A DNA stretch of 64,000 nucleotides, from positions 6,634,001 to 6,698,000 of the forward strand of contig OZ059898.1 in assembly GCA_964057225.1 (NCBI GenBank), written 5' to 3'. This DNA is from Auanema rhodensis (taxonomy: Eukaryota > Nematoda > Chromadorea > Rhabditida > Rhabditidae). Position 1 is the first letter of the stretch; each line of letters starts with the position of its first letter. Positions 25,101 through 37,082 of the stretch are shown here, one piece after another. The position numbers were made by a program, and so were the translations under genes. The notes under the pieces were generated by a model, which was given only the letters and a program-made list of their open reading frames with translations, did not search any database and was not told the origin of the DNA.

Positions 25101-25622
25101 ATGAACAACTAGTACAGCTTGCAGAAACTGTTGATGTTGACACTCTCCAACCTGAAACTAGACAAGCTATAATCGAAGCCCAAGCCCGAAGAGCACGTCG
25201 AGCCGAGCAGGCTCGAGCAAAATATCATCGAATGAATAGGTTTGTTGAGCTTAAAATGACTTCACATAAGATACTTATTTCAGCGAAGAGAGAAGACAGT
25301 ACAATGCTATGCGTGATGCGCAGAGAAGGCAAAGAAAGAGACAGCAAGAGAGCAGAGGTCGAGACGAGCCTACGACTTCTTCCTCAGTATCAGCAGGAGG
25401 ATCTGGTTCGATTTATTTACTTGTTGCGTTGTAACAGATATAACTTCAGGTGACCAACTGAATGCTCTGGGTGAAGCCACAATTAGTAGCGCTAGTAATT
25501 CATCTCTCTCGCCTCATCGACAAAATCACTCAGGAGATGATGGTGTTCGAGAACAGCAAATGATCTATGCCACATACGATATGTACGATGATTATAAACC
25601 GTTATCTGGCTGGGATCATTAG
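22176..25622 (+). CDS. STPR-like basic repeat protein B (tandem paralog)
   Basis: About 19 exons give roughly 890 residues. The start codon at 22176 lies six bases after an acceptor (TTTATAG), suiting a trans-spliced or operon-type second gene. Five clear 23-residue repeats, such as AEAARARYQRMTPEERKQYN plus IRR, and one degenerate first copy (SFRYHILSDEHKRD) are present. They form two groups, about 22.9-23.75 kb and 24.95-25.35 kb, split by a Ser/Thr/Pro linker. Linker blocks match protein A in order: RRTESFRRRRMEEEILL against RRTEAFRRRRMEEEMLL, and LAKAQQIMIRNARKAEAARA against LDRAQQIVVRNAKRAEAARA. One intron uses a GC donor (24239). The last residues are LSGWDH. Function is inferred as nuclear and DNA-binding. 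Confidence 0.7.
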
Positions 25623-28270
25623 TAGTGTAAGTAAAACCAACTCGATACTTTGACAGTGTTGCCTATACCATTCCATATTGCATTTATTTTGCCTGATACC
25701 AAATTATATTTAGTCAAGAAAACCGTTGTTCAATATTTTTCGCTTTAAATATTCCTCTTTCCCTGTTTCAGCACGCCCCACTTAAAGCAATCCTTTCATC
25801 CCCGAGTTTAAATTGGTGAAGCTATTACGAGTAGATATTCATTTATTTTGTTATATTGATTTCATGTGTTTGTATTATCTCCATTGAGACTATTTATCAG
25901 AGTCATAGATTTCTGGGTATTTTATGCGTGTTAATCATTCTTTCTGTTTCTTGGCTTTATGAAATAGAGTCGAGCCATATTGACAGAGAATGCTTCTTTT
26001 CAAAGTATTTGCAAAATTTTTAATTTATCTTGCCGTAGTCAGTTTTCAATGTGTACAAAATGTTTCTATTTGTATGTATATATATATTTTTTATATATAC
26101 GTGGACGAGCTTGATAGTTTAGTAGCCAAGGAGATTATTACACATATTCCGTAATCTATAATCGAAATTATCTCACAATCTCTGGTGTGCTTATCGTTAT
26201 TAAATGCTTTGATCCATATCACAAATTTATTCCATGCCCTTGACCCTTTCTTCATCACTTTGTTGTTCATTTAATGTAATAATAATGTAATAATAATAAT
26301 AATGTGAGCTGTTCATAATACAGTTTTCTTTTTGTACGTGCAACGTGAAAGAGCATATTAAAACATTTATCTTTTTTTTTCATTTTATGCTTGATTGCGA
26401 TTGCTCTCAAATAGAGAATTGTGGTTATCCTGTATAACAATTTTTATAGTGATGATATGTACATTCCTTTTTGGTAAATGAATATTAATTATAGGTACTG
26501 CTTAAATAAATACTTCAAAATTTTGTCAAAGTTCAGTATTGAACGCTTGAATTGTCATTTAGTATGATGATCAAAAAAATAGTCACAGGTGATACAGTAT
26601 GTTCACTAGAACAAGTGTTTCACAATGCTAGCAGGTATTTTCTTTATTGTAACCTCTGCCGGTTGAAATACTGTGTTCTATTTCGCCTGTTGTTTCAGGC
26701 TCCTAGCAGGCACATAGCCTATCTGTTTATATTCAGGAACAATTGAAATTGACCGTGATAATGATGTCAATTTGGAGGTCAGTCGTTACATTCAGGTTAG
26801 CCTAGACAAAGCAATTGCTATATTCCCTATTTCACTGAAGTTTTGATGTTCACGTAATTTCAGTAGTTTTTCTCTTTCACATGAGAGTAATATTTGTATG
26901 AGAACTTTAAAATAATACTGAGTAACATTACTTTTTTATTTAAGTCGACTCGGTCCAAGAGCCGGAAAATTGATTATCATTTAATATAAGAATGATAATA
27001 TATATAAATCAAATATATTTTTCATAACTTCTTCTTAGTAGACCTTATAATCAATCAATTACAAATCGAATTAACAGTTTTTCATGTTTGCTTATAGTGT
27101 CTTAATGCCTGTCAATATGCTGAATATAGATTATTATCTAATTTCCATATAAGGTTTATTCACCTGCTTTCGAATCATCTTTACAAATAATAGTACGAAT
27201 AATTGTCTACCTCACAGTATACATAAACGTATACATAAACACGCTAAGAAATTCATAAGTATTGAAAGGAATATTCGGAACCTTATGTTGGAAGTATTTT
27301 TGTGCCGATCTTCTCGCATTCTACTCTCAGAACAGTAGTTTGACTCTTCCTTCTCATCTCTACGTATTCTTTCTCAAATCTCTATTTCGTTTGCTGTTCT
27401 TCTCCTCTCCCTCTCTCGCAGAAGTAGTGTGACTAGTGTCTTCTCCTAAGATCACCCTTTTCTCTCGTTTGGTTGCGTCGCCTTCTCTTACAGCAAGTGT
27501 ACAGATAGATGGACTGTCCGAGAGGTTTGACAGGTCGCCTAAATGCTTAGTATTCAGCTATTTATATATAATATTCAATGGTTTTTATTTTTATAATATT
27601 CTTCTTATTTGTAATTTCTTGTTATACATTTTTTAGAACTATAAGTATAATTTAATATTGAATGAAAGATTTACTTAACCTTGAATAGGCTATATCCAAT
27701 TTATTATTGGAACTATTTTTTTTCTTTCAATTCAATTACCTTAATATCTAATATTGTTCTTTACTTAATAAAAACTAATTAATCCTTACCTATATTTGAT
27801 TCTTATTAGCTCTTCAAGTTCCAAAAGATCATAAGTTTTTAAAAAGATTCTTATATTCTATTTATTCATTGATGTTGATGTTGATGAATCGATCGATTAT
27901 TATCTCAACACTTATTCAACGTGAACGACGTGTATATTCCTTTCGAAATACATCTTATTTTTGCAAATCTTCTTTTTTTCTAAACGCCGTTTTCGAGACT
28001 TTATTGATGCGATCAAAACAGCTGTTCCAATCGAAATCACACAAAATATTCTTTATGAGATGTAGCTTGTTTAACATCAATTTTTAAAAAAGTTCAATGC
28101 TGAATTCGTCTTTGGTTACAATTTATACATTAGAAATTACTAAAACTCGATGGTTTGAAATCTCAAAAACAAATTTGTATCTCAGCCCGTGAAACAATTT
28201 TTAAATTTTTTAGACTTTGTTAAAATGTTTATCTTTCTTTCTTCAGAAGGGTCTTTGCCTCTACTAACGA
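25623..28270. other. Intergenic, 3' UTR of repeat protein B then no gene
   Basis: AT-rich. It contains a short TAATAA run near 26276-26302 and a TC-rich block at 27340-27425. The latter is followed by possible splice sites near 27490-27530 that could belong to a non-coding leader of the GalNAc-transferase gene. Open frames at 26552 and 27436 lack support. Confidence 0.4.
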
Positions 28271-28273
28271 TTA

Positions 28274-30932
28274 ATGCTGCCGCGTATACGTGCAGCGCCC
28301 TTGTGCATCTCCTTCATAGGAGCATGGATGCTATTGTCTTTCTACTTTTTTGGTAAAATCGGGAGTGCAACTAACCGAGAGGACTTTATCTTCGAAGAAT
28401 TAAAACCAATGGAAGTTGTTAGACAACATTCACAACATAAGCAAGCTGATATGCTAGAACAAGCCTTAGCTGCCAATGATGAATATAAAAAGGTATAGAC
28501 CAATTCCAACAACCAAGTATATATTATTCCAGGTTGCGTCAAAATACGATTCGAAAGTTTTCAAATCTGCTGAGCAAGACGATAACAAAGAAAGCCATGA
28601 AGATGGAGCTCACGAAGAACATGACGAAGAAGTTGAAAATAAACTTGAAAATCATCCAGTTGCACCAGCAATGGCAATTGTGCCAATTATTGAAAGAGAA
28701 CCTGAAGTTGATTTAGATAAATTAGCAGCGATTAATTCTCCACAAGAGAAGGTAAAATTTGCTCTCTAATTGTACAGAGTAATGGTTTTTAGCTTGACAA
28801 GGCCGAATTATTTGAGAAATATCAATTCAATGGGCTCTTAAGTGATCGAATTGGAGATAGAAGAAAAATACCTGATACCAGAAATCAACTGTATGCTTTT
28901 GTATTGATTAAAATTTAAAATTATTAATTATAGATGTCCACGGAGTTTTGGATCAACAGTAGGATTACCAAAAGCTTCTATAATTATTTGTTATTTCAAC
29001 GAGTCACCTTCTGTTCTTATTAGAATGATTAATTCAATATTAGATAGAACACCACTTGAACTGATTCAAGAAATTTTATTGGTTGATGATTCAAGTGAAT
29101 GGCGTAAGTAAGAGTTACATATTTCTCAAATGTTATTTTGTATTTTTCAGCGGAAGCATCATTAGCTGCAGCAACTTATAAAGAGAAACATCCTCAATGG
29201 GGAATGGTCAAAATGTTACAAACGAAAAAAAATGAAGGCTTAATAAGGGCCAAAGTTTTTGGCGCTAAGAAAGCCAGAGGAGAAGTTTTGGTACATTAAT
29301 GCTGAACATTTATTTTAATAAATTATTTTATTGTTTATAGGTGTTTCTAGATTCTCATTGCGAAGTTAATCAACAGTGGTTGGAGCCTTTATTACAACGA
29401 ATTCAGGAAAAAAAAGAGAGGTGAGCTATTCGTTTTACTTTTTATATTATAATTTATTACTTAAACAGAGTTGTATGTCCTATAATTGATATCATTGATT
29501 CGGAAACCATGAAATATGTTGAATCTCCAGTTTGTTTCGGTGGTTTAACTTGGGCAATGGTATTCAAGGTACAATGATTTTTCCTTAAGAAATCAATTGC
29601 TCAACGTTTTCTTTTTCCAGTGGGATTATCCGCATCGCTCATATTTCGAGGATTCTCAAAACTTTATTCGACCCATTCGATCTCCTACAATGGCCGGTGG
29701 ACTATTTGCAGTTGATAGGTATAGGGTTCATCATAATACAGTTCAAGTATTAATCTTATATTTTCAAGGGATTACTTCTTCCATATCGGTACATATGACG
29801 AAGGTATGGATGTTTGGGGAGCTGAAAATGTTGAAATTTCCTTCCGTGTAAGCAGTAAAAGATATTATCGTTTCTGTAAATCAATCTTATAGATCTGGCT
29901 TTGTGGTGGAGAATTAGAAATATTACCTTGCAGTAGAGTTGGTCATATCTTCAGAAATAAACGTCCTTATGGACTAAAAAATGATTCAATGGGTAAGAAC
30001 TCTTTACGTGCAGCTCGGGTGTGGTTAGATGAATATTTGGTAAATGACAGCGTTTTTTTGAAATTATTGACATTATGTTTTTAGCCTCAATTCTACAAGA
30101 CCCGGCCATTTTTGATCAACGTAGATGCTGGAGATCTAACTACGCGTCTTAAACTAAAAGAAAACCTGCAATGCAAACCTTTCAAGTGGTATCTGGAAAA
30201 TATTTATCCGGATTTATTACCGGGAAATACGCCTGAAAAATTCATAGAACCACCAAATGAAACAAATAATATTGGCCGAAAGTTTCATGTAAGAGTTTCA
30301 TGTATAATGTTCTTTCGAAACCTAAGATTTAAGATTCGTCTTGAAAACTCAACCCGCTGTTTGACTGCAGAATCATCTATGGGACGTATAGCTCCGATGA
30401 ATCCTGTTGAGTTACATGGTTGTAGTATAACAGAACGAATGCAGCATTGGCGTTGGACAAATAAGGTTTCTTTTTACCAATTTCTAGTTAAGAGCTTGCA
30501 TTTAGTATGAACTACGCCCAATGGGATCATCTCGACTCTGTCTTGACGGATTACGAGGAGTTAAATTGATGAAATGCCATAATCAGGGAGCACATCAAGA
30601 ATGGAAAATAACGGTGAGCGATGTTGAATATAAGGGAATATTATATTTGAATGATATAGCAACTTTCGGAATAAAAAATGAAAGAAAGAAAACAGTTTAA
30701 GCGTTTAGAAATGTTTATTAACTGACATCTACATCATAGTATTTCATTATGTTGAAAACGTTTTTTGTCCAAGTTCAAACATAAAACAATCGAATTTCAG
30801 GAAGATGGAAGACTTTATAATCCATCATCTGGTAAATGCATCAGTAGCGATAATAGCACTAACAGCCTGGCCAAGCTAGTGTTTTGTGGAATGGCAAAAC
30901 CCTTTGAATTTGATGACGTCAAAGTGAATTAG
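28274..30932 (+). CDS. Polypeptide N-acetylgalactosaminyltransferase (GALNT)
   Basis: Fourteen exons in consistent phase give 641 residues, normal for the family. The enzyme adds GalNAc from UDP-GalNAc to Ser/Thr, starting mucin-type O-glycans in the Golgi. It is a type II membrane protein: a hydrophobic anchor at residues 9-27 and an acidic stem of about 140 residues. The GT-A catalytic domain includes [28 protein letters not shown], the metal-binding DSH of [10 protein letters not shown] (29341-29370) and the Gal/GalNAc-T block [20 protein letters not shown] with [12 protein letters not shown]-terminal ricin-type lectin domain has QHWRW and QEWKI repeats. The motif [13 protein letters not shown] suggests the GALNT11-like branch, from memory. 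The C. elegans counterparts are the gly genes; I cannot pick one. Confidence 0.93.
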
Positions 30933-31884
30933 GATTTATAATTATATTGTCATCTTCTTGTTGCGGGTTGTTCAATTTATATTACTTTCTATGAAACACA
31001 TGGGGATTTTTCTGTAGCATTAATAATTTTCTTTGAATCCCAGTAATTTGATTGTACACGGGGACTGGTAGTATAAGTTGTTTAAATGAGTAACATAGCA
31101 TAGTTTTATATCAAATTTTTGGTTAATCATCATTCATAACAAGAAGTATAATTTAAAAAAGAAGTGAAGTTTGATCTCTTTTCTAAAGAAAAAGTTGCAG
31201 AATAATAAAAGCATAATAAATTCATAGAAATTTGTGATTATGGTGATATGTGATATAATGAATATTTGAGATTCTTTTCTTTTTTTCAATATACAGTATA
31301 TAAAATAATAAATAATTTGAAACATGAATGAATTGCTACATCTACGTACATCTATTTCTCTTATTATTTAATATATCCGTATATTTATAATGGAACATAC
31401 AAAAACACAAACATATGCACATATTTTTTTCTTATACGACTAGATAGACGTTTTACCCATGGTAGTAGGAGCCTGAAAACAATTCACATTTCTAATAAAA
31501 TATTGTTATATCCATATAATAAATGAAGAAATGCTTACCCGATTTCAAACTCATTTTATTACTTATTTTTATGGCCAATTTGTCGTGAGATTCAATTAAA
31601 TTTTCTTTATACACAAAGTAGATTTAAAATTTGAATTTCCAATATAGAATTATTTGTTATTTGTTCAAACATCTTTTAATCGAGACTAGATGATTTGATA
31701 CAAATTACACTCCCGATTAAAGTTAATTTAAACCTATCTCTGTTGTACACCTTTGGATAGAGTTTTATACAATTGTTTTATTGCTTAGATTTATATGTAA
31801 TATTTGATATTAAGAATAATAAGAAATGTGAAAGAATATGGTACTTCGAACTAATTCAACGATTTTAGGTCGCAATGATCTATC
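30933..31884. other. Convergent intergenic region
   Basis: 3' ends of the GalNAc-transferase (plus) and GPCR (minus) genes face each other here. A minus-strand open frame with an intron-like gap lies at about 31454-31640 (see findings). No other gene can be supported. Confidence 0.4.
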
Positions 31885-33750
31885 TCACTTTTGAACTTTA
31901 CTAACCGTTGTTCGGTTTGGTCGGATTTGAACAATGGTCTGCTCAGCTATGCTGTTCCTAGAACCATATAAGATTGCTTTGAATGCGTCTCGGAATTCTT
32001 TGCCCGTTAATAAGTACAAAATAAACTTGAAAGACTGTAAATAATACTTTTGTAATTACAATAAAACATGTTTCTACCTGAAAAGCTGCATTACTGTATG
32101 TAACAAAAATATTCTGTTGAGATTTTGTGATATTCCACTTGAAAAAATTAAGCATAATGTATATCTAAACGAGTATAAGTTTATCTTTATAATTATCTTG
32201 TAGTCCAACCATACTGCTAGAAGTTAGCAATACACATGATATGAAACTAACTACCAAAATCGGCTTAATGGACTGAAGCTCCTTCACATTGACATCTTTC
32301 ATGATTAGTTTTGCCGTGATGAACGCAGCTGCGGACGACAGAAAGCCGCCAATCTTTAATGGAATTTGACATAAAAACATTTTCAGCGAATATTCAATTA
32401 TATTTCAAAATAATTTCAATAGGTATAATCGATTAAAATATGTATATATATATGTGTATAAATGTAGATACATACTTGACAAACTATATTATAGTTTTGA
32501 TGAAATAATGCAAAGTCAGGAGTAACACTACCAGATACACCACAATAATGATCACTTTTAACTATTTCATCATCCAAATAAGAAGTTAAGAACATGATAA
32601 ATAATGATATAGTTGGAATAACTACACATAATATTGTTATAAAAAAACGATAACCATGACTAATGTAAAATCTTAAATTTGATGCAAACTTTGTTAAAAT
32701 ATTGGCAAAGATGCTACTAACCTGTATTTTACGGGGAAGTAAACAGCACCTAACTTTTCCAACGACATAATTAACATTGTGGTTGCTACTAATTCTGGAC
32801 CAAAAATACGGAAGACCATATTCATTTTAATAGCACAACCCCATAGAGAAATCTCTTAAAAAATATATTTCTAACACATACATACATATATATATATATT
32901 TAATTCTCAAATATTAAAGAATAATAATACATTTTTATGTGTTTTATGAATTAAAAGTTTACTTACTTTCATAGTATGCACCTGATGACATTTCAATTAT
33001 ACGAGTTATACTTGGATATATTAAATAACCACCATCAAGCATATCACCAACACAAACAATTGAGAAGTATACATACTTTTCTCTCATTATTTTCCTTGAG
33101 TTTAAAAATACTATAATATATAGAAACAATTGAATATGTTTGCATAACTATAATGTTACTTACAAAATAAAATTAAATTGCATATTACCATAAAGAAACC
33201 AATGTAGATTCGGATATGTTCCGAATCTACTGTTTCGCTTTCTGGTATAGACATATACAGAGTATTGTAGCACGAAGGGTAGGAATCTAAATCAGCATTT
33301 TTTCAAATGTACATAGTTGGAATTTTTTTATTTGTGTACTCCTGCTTCACGAGAAATTTCAAAAAATGTAAAGAATCCGAGGAAATCCAACAACTCAGTA
33401 ATGCTTTACCATAAGAGCTCAAACATTAGAGAGTTATGTACCGATTCATAAAATTGAATTCCAGTAATATTGAAAATTAATCGTTTTTTAATAAAAGAGT
33501 ACGAAATTTGAAAAAGAAAGAATTTGAATATATATGAAAATTAGAAATCTAAACATTTCTCAATCGTTCACATTATTTTTTGATTTCACATGCTAAATGA
33601 GCTAATTGTCGAAGTACTTATATTAATAGGATGAATGAATTTTAATAACTTTCACTTACCCATGAATGAATTCAAAGATTTACATATATCTTCTGATAGG
33701 CAACTGTTTCCAGCTGATTCCCAGCCAATATAACATGAAGAGGACACCAT
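31885..33750 (-). CDS. Seven-transmembrane G-protein-coupled receptor, nematode chemoreceptor-like
   Basis: Eight exons (33750-33660, 33286-33164, 33110-32967, 32854-32722, 32671-32476, 32353-32210, 32164-32078, 32034-31885) keep phase throughout and encode 355 residues. The Cys-rich N-terminal ectodomain is followed by seven hydrophobic segments, the first being IRIYIGFFMVICNLILFLFL. TM3 begins at a conserved WGC and ends LEKLGAVYFPVKYR, in place of the usual DRY...P..YR. The second extracellular loop carries the matching Cys (DHYCGVSGS). After TM7 there is a helix-8 signature (YLLTGKEFRDAFKAIL). TM7 has SNAAFQ rather than NPxxY. The overall layout recalls nematode Srsx/Srw-type receptors; subfamily and ligand are unknown. 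The first intron is 373 bases. Confidence 0.83.
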
Positions 33751-34802
33751 TGGTCTTTTTGTCCTTAAAAATTAATTTAAAACTACGAAAGAGTATATAG
33801 TTGGTATGGAATAATCAGAAAGTAAAAACAAAATCCATGATTATATATAACAGTTACCAAAATTATTAGAAAAAATAAAAAAATAGTGTTTCATGAAATA
33901 AAGCAAGCTGGTTAAATTTTTGGTTTCATAGTTCTAGATTACGTTTACAAGTATTTCATACGTCTTGTTAATTTTCGTTTCTAATCAAGTTTATAGCTGT
34001 CACGGAAAAGCATGTGTATGTGAATGAATTTCATTGAGTTCATTTATGAAATACTAAGAGTTTTTTAATCAACTTAAATACGAAATAAGTCAAAAATAGA
34101 ACCAAAGATACAATGATTCAAGTCTTAGAATGTGGGAAAAAAAGCATTATGTCACAATGGAATCTGTGTGAGGTAGTTCTACCAGATTTTTTCTTCCAAA
34201 AAAATATTAAAAATAATGAATTTATTGTGCTTTTCTACGGCAGTATAATTTCTTTTCCTTTCCCTCTTTCTCTCTGTCTCTCACAAATTGTTAAAATACA
34301 TACTATTATGAATATTTTATTTTTATTAATATTGTAATCCAGCTTTTACTATATATGTATATGTTACATTATAATTAGATTACTTAAATGTGATATTATT
34401 ACCGCTGCTACTTTATGTACTTCTGTAATACATAAACATAACACATTTCTAATTTAATATTTTTACTGTAATTATTAAATTTCAAGATTTGTATATGTTT
34501 TTTTCAAGTAACTGCTTGTATGTGTTATGTCTCTACTAAACAAATATGTTGATGTAGCCTAGGATTGAAGTGCGCTCTAAATAAACTTCACACTAGTAAT
34601 CTTGTTCGTTATATTAATTTCTAGTTTTTGTAAAAGAAACATGAATGTATTATTCAATTTTAATTTGAGGAATCATAAACCCTTAACAAATAAAACATAT
34701 TTATAACTTGCTGACGTTTTGTTTGCTTCATTATATGTTTTTGTTACTTCCGTATACTGAAATGTGAAAACGGGAATTCAAAATTTCAGCTTTTTGATCA
34801 GC
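33751..34802. other. Divergent intergenic region between GPCR and FTSJ1
   Basis: The 5' ends of the two genes face away from each other here. The DNA is AT-rich with no open frame that has splice partners. No promoter motif stands out. Confidence 0.4.
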
Positions 34803-36303
34803 ATGGGTAAAACTTCTAAGGATAAACGAGATATTTATTATCGTAAAGCCAAAGAAGAAGGCTGGAGAGCCAGAAGTGCTTTCAAACTTATGCAAATCGA
34901 TGATGAATTCCAAATTTTATCAGGTAAATATTTTTGTGAGTTCAGTTAGGTTGTAGCTGCGTTGTTCAGGTGTTACAAAGGTAGTAGATCTTTGTGCTGC
35001 TCCTGGGAGTTGGAGTCAGGTAGAATAAAAAAATATTATCTAGATTGTATTAAGCTTACTGTTTAAGGTTTTATCGAAACGTTTATATGACGAGAAGGTT
35101 GCTGCCGATGTAAATCCTGTGAAAATTGTTGCTGTTGATTTGCAACCAATGTCTCCGATTCCTGGAGTTATTCAGCTTCAGGGAGATATCACAGAAGTAG
35201 TAATTCAAACAGACTTTTATTTTGACTTTTTTTTCAGATCTCAACAGCAACAAAAATTATTAATCACTTCGATGGAGGTAAAGCCGATTTAGTTATTTGT
35301 GACGGTGCTCCGGATGGTTGGAATATTTTTTTGAAATAATGAATTTAATTGGTTTTTGTTTAGTTACCGGACTCCATTCATTGGATGAGTTTATGCAGAG
35401 TCAATTGTTGTTGGCTGCGTTCAATATCACCTCACATGTTTTGAAGGAAGGAGGCAATTTTGTAGCTAAGGTATACTTTACATCCACGTGGAGAATAAAA
35501 ATTTTGACTGTAATTTTCAATGCTTCTTTAGATTTTCCGTGCAAGAAATGCAACGTTACTATACTCTCAGATGAAAATGTTTTTCAAAGACGTATATTGT
35601 GCGAAGCCAAAAAGTAGTCGTCAAAGTAGTTGTGGTTCGTTCTGAAGATATTATTGAAAAACTGATTCATTTACTTTACAGAAGCATTTATTGTGTGCTG
35701 TGATTATTCTCCACCTAAGGACTATGTACCTACAATGAAAAACCCTATGTTCGCCAAAGATTATGGTACTTTAATGCTTCTCGTTTCCTGTTTCCATTTT
35801 CTTTTCTTTTTTTCTATGTTTATGGTTTTTAATTAAAGTTATTTTTAGATGAGGAATTAAATCAACTTGTTGGCGTAAATAGAGTTTTAGTTCCTTTTCT
35901 CGCGTGTGGTGATTTATCCGGGTTTGACAGCGATCGAAGTTATCCCCTAGAAATGCCGGAAATTTTCTCTGGAGCACTTCCTGAAAGGTATCACTCGCAT
36001 TGGATGATAATAATATCAATAAGCTTTAGATATATTTTCCGTGAAGTTGTACAAAGTCCGACAGAGCCAGCATACAAGAAAGCATGTGAACTGAAGAAGG
36101 GTGATAAACTAGCCAAACCAGAAAACCTCATGAAAAAGGTAATTTTCAAGAATTTACACGAATGTTTTTTTTATAAAAATGTTCTTAAGGTACTAGATGA
36201 AGTTAAGAAAAATGAAGTAAAGAAACCAGTGGGGCCGGAGCAAAGCGATATTGGATATGAAGCTGAGTTGTTAGAAGGAATTTCTACAATCTTCAGTAGT
36301 TGA
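34803..36303 (+). CDS. FTSJ1: tRNA (cytidine/guanosine-2'-O)-methyltransferase FTSJ1/Trm7
   Basis: Ten exons give 344 residues, close to the 329 of human FTSJ1. The enzyme methylates the ribose 2'-OH at positions 32 and 34 of the anticodon loop of certain tRNAs, using S-adenosylmethionine. It works with a THADA/Trm732- or WDR6/Trm734-type partner. The start [20 protein letters not shown] is typical. The Rossmann SAM motif is [13 protein letters not shown]. The catalytic K-D-K-E set is visible: Lys in the N-terminal helix ([16 protein letters not shown]), Asp in VICDGAPD, Lys in GGNFVAKIF and Glu in SCEAFIVC. The C-terminal tail has a [20 protein letters not shown] segment. All introns are short (41-83 bases). 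Confidence 0.95.
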
Positions 36304-37082
36304 TCTAAGTCAATCATTTCACTTACTGTAGCATCAGTCTAAATCTTAGGACAATATTTCTTCGTTGTGTTTTCCTGAAATTCAGATTTTTTCCGTTTCT
36401 TCAAAATTCTTACGTGACATTAATCTGACTATTGTTATGCCTTCATTGGTATTTGTCAAATTTACTACTTTATATATGCTTATAAGATGAAAGAACGTCT
36501 TTTGATTTTCCTTCGTGTGATACTTTTCCTATCTTCCGGTTATTGTGACCTAACAATGTTTTATTTGGTCTACGTGGGGCCCGTTGTTAAACTTGTTATG
36601 CCTTTTATGCACATTGCAATTGTTGAGAATAAACATTATATGATTGGAAACGGTGTGCTAACCGTGCTCAGCCTTCAATACAGTGTAATACAGTGTTGGA
36701 CAGCTTGCCTTTTTATATTTGTGGTTCTTAGGTACTCCTGACTCACCTTGATCCTCTCTCAAGTGTCATGACAGCCGTTCTATCGTCATGCTTCATTGAC
36801 GCTGCTAGTTCTTACGCCATTTTTCTTGAAAAGTGCTATTTCTGAAGTTTTGAATTGATGAGTCATGCCAGTTGAAATAATTTAATTTTTTTTCTCTCAG
36901 AGTTTATCACTGCATAGACGAGCTTAAGCAGGTGTTATTGCTTGTCACAAATGATGTTATGTCGCTCTTATATACCTTTCTCTCTTTCTCCATCTCTTTC
37001 TATATTTTTATTAATTCATTGTGATAATTTTAATTTAAAATTTGTACTTTTGTACTTTTGTGATTATTTTTTTAGAGTTTTC
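36304..37082. other. Intergenic, FTSJ1 3' UTR and leader of the BTB gene
   Basis: An 84-codon open frame at 36487-36741 lacks splice partners and a recognisable fold, so I take it as 3' UTR or chance. An acceptor (TTTTTTTAG) ends at about 37075, eight bases before the next start codon. Confidence 0.4.

Noticed and set aside
36487-36741. 84-codon hydrophobic open frame between FTSJ1 and the BTB gene
   Set aside because: It lies in the probable FTSJ1 3' UTR, has no acceptor near its ATG and no match to a known membrane family.
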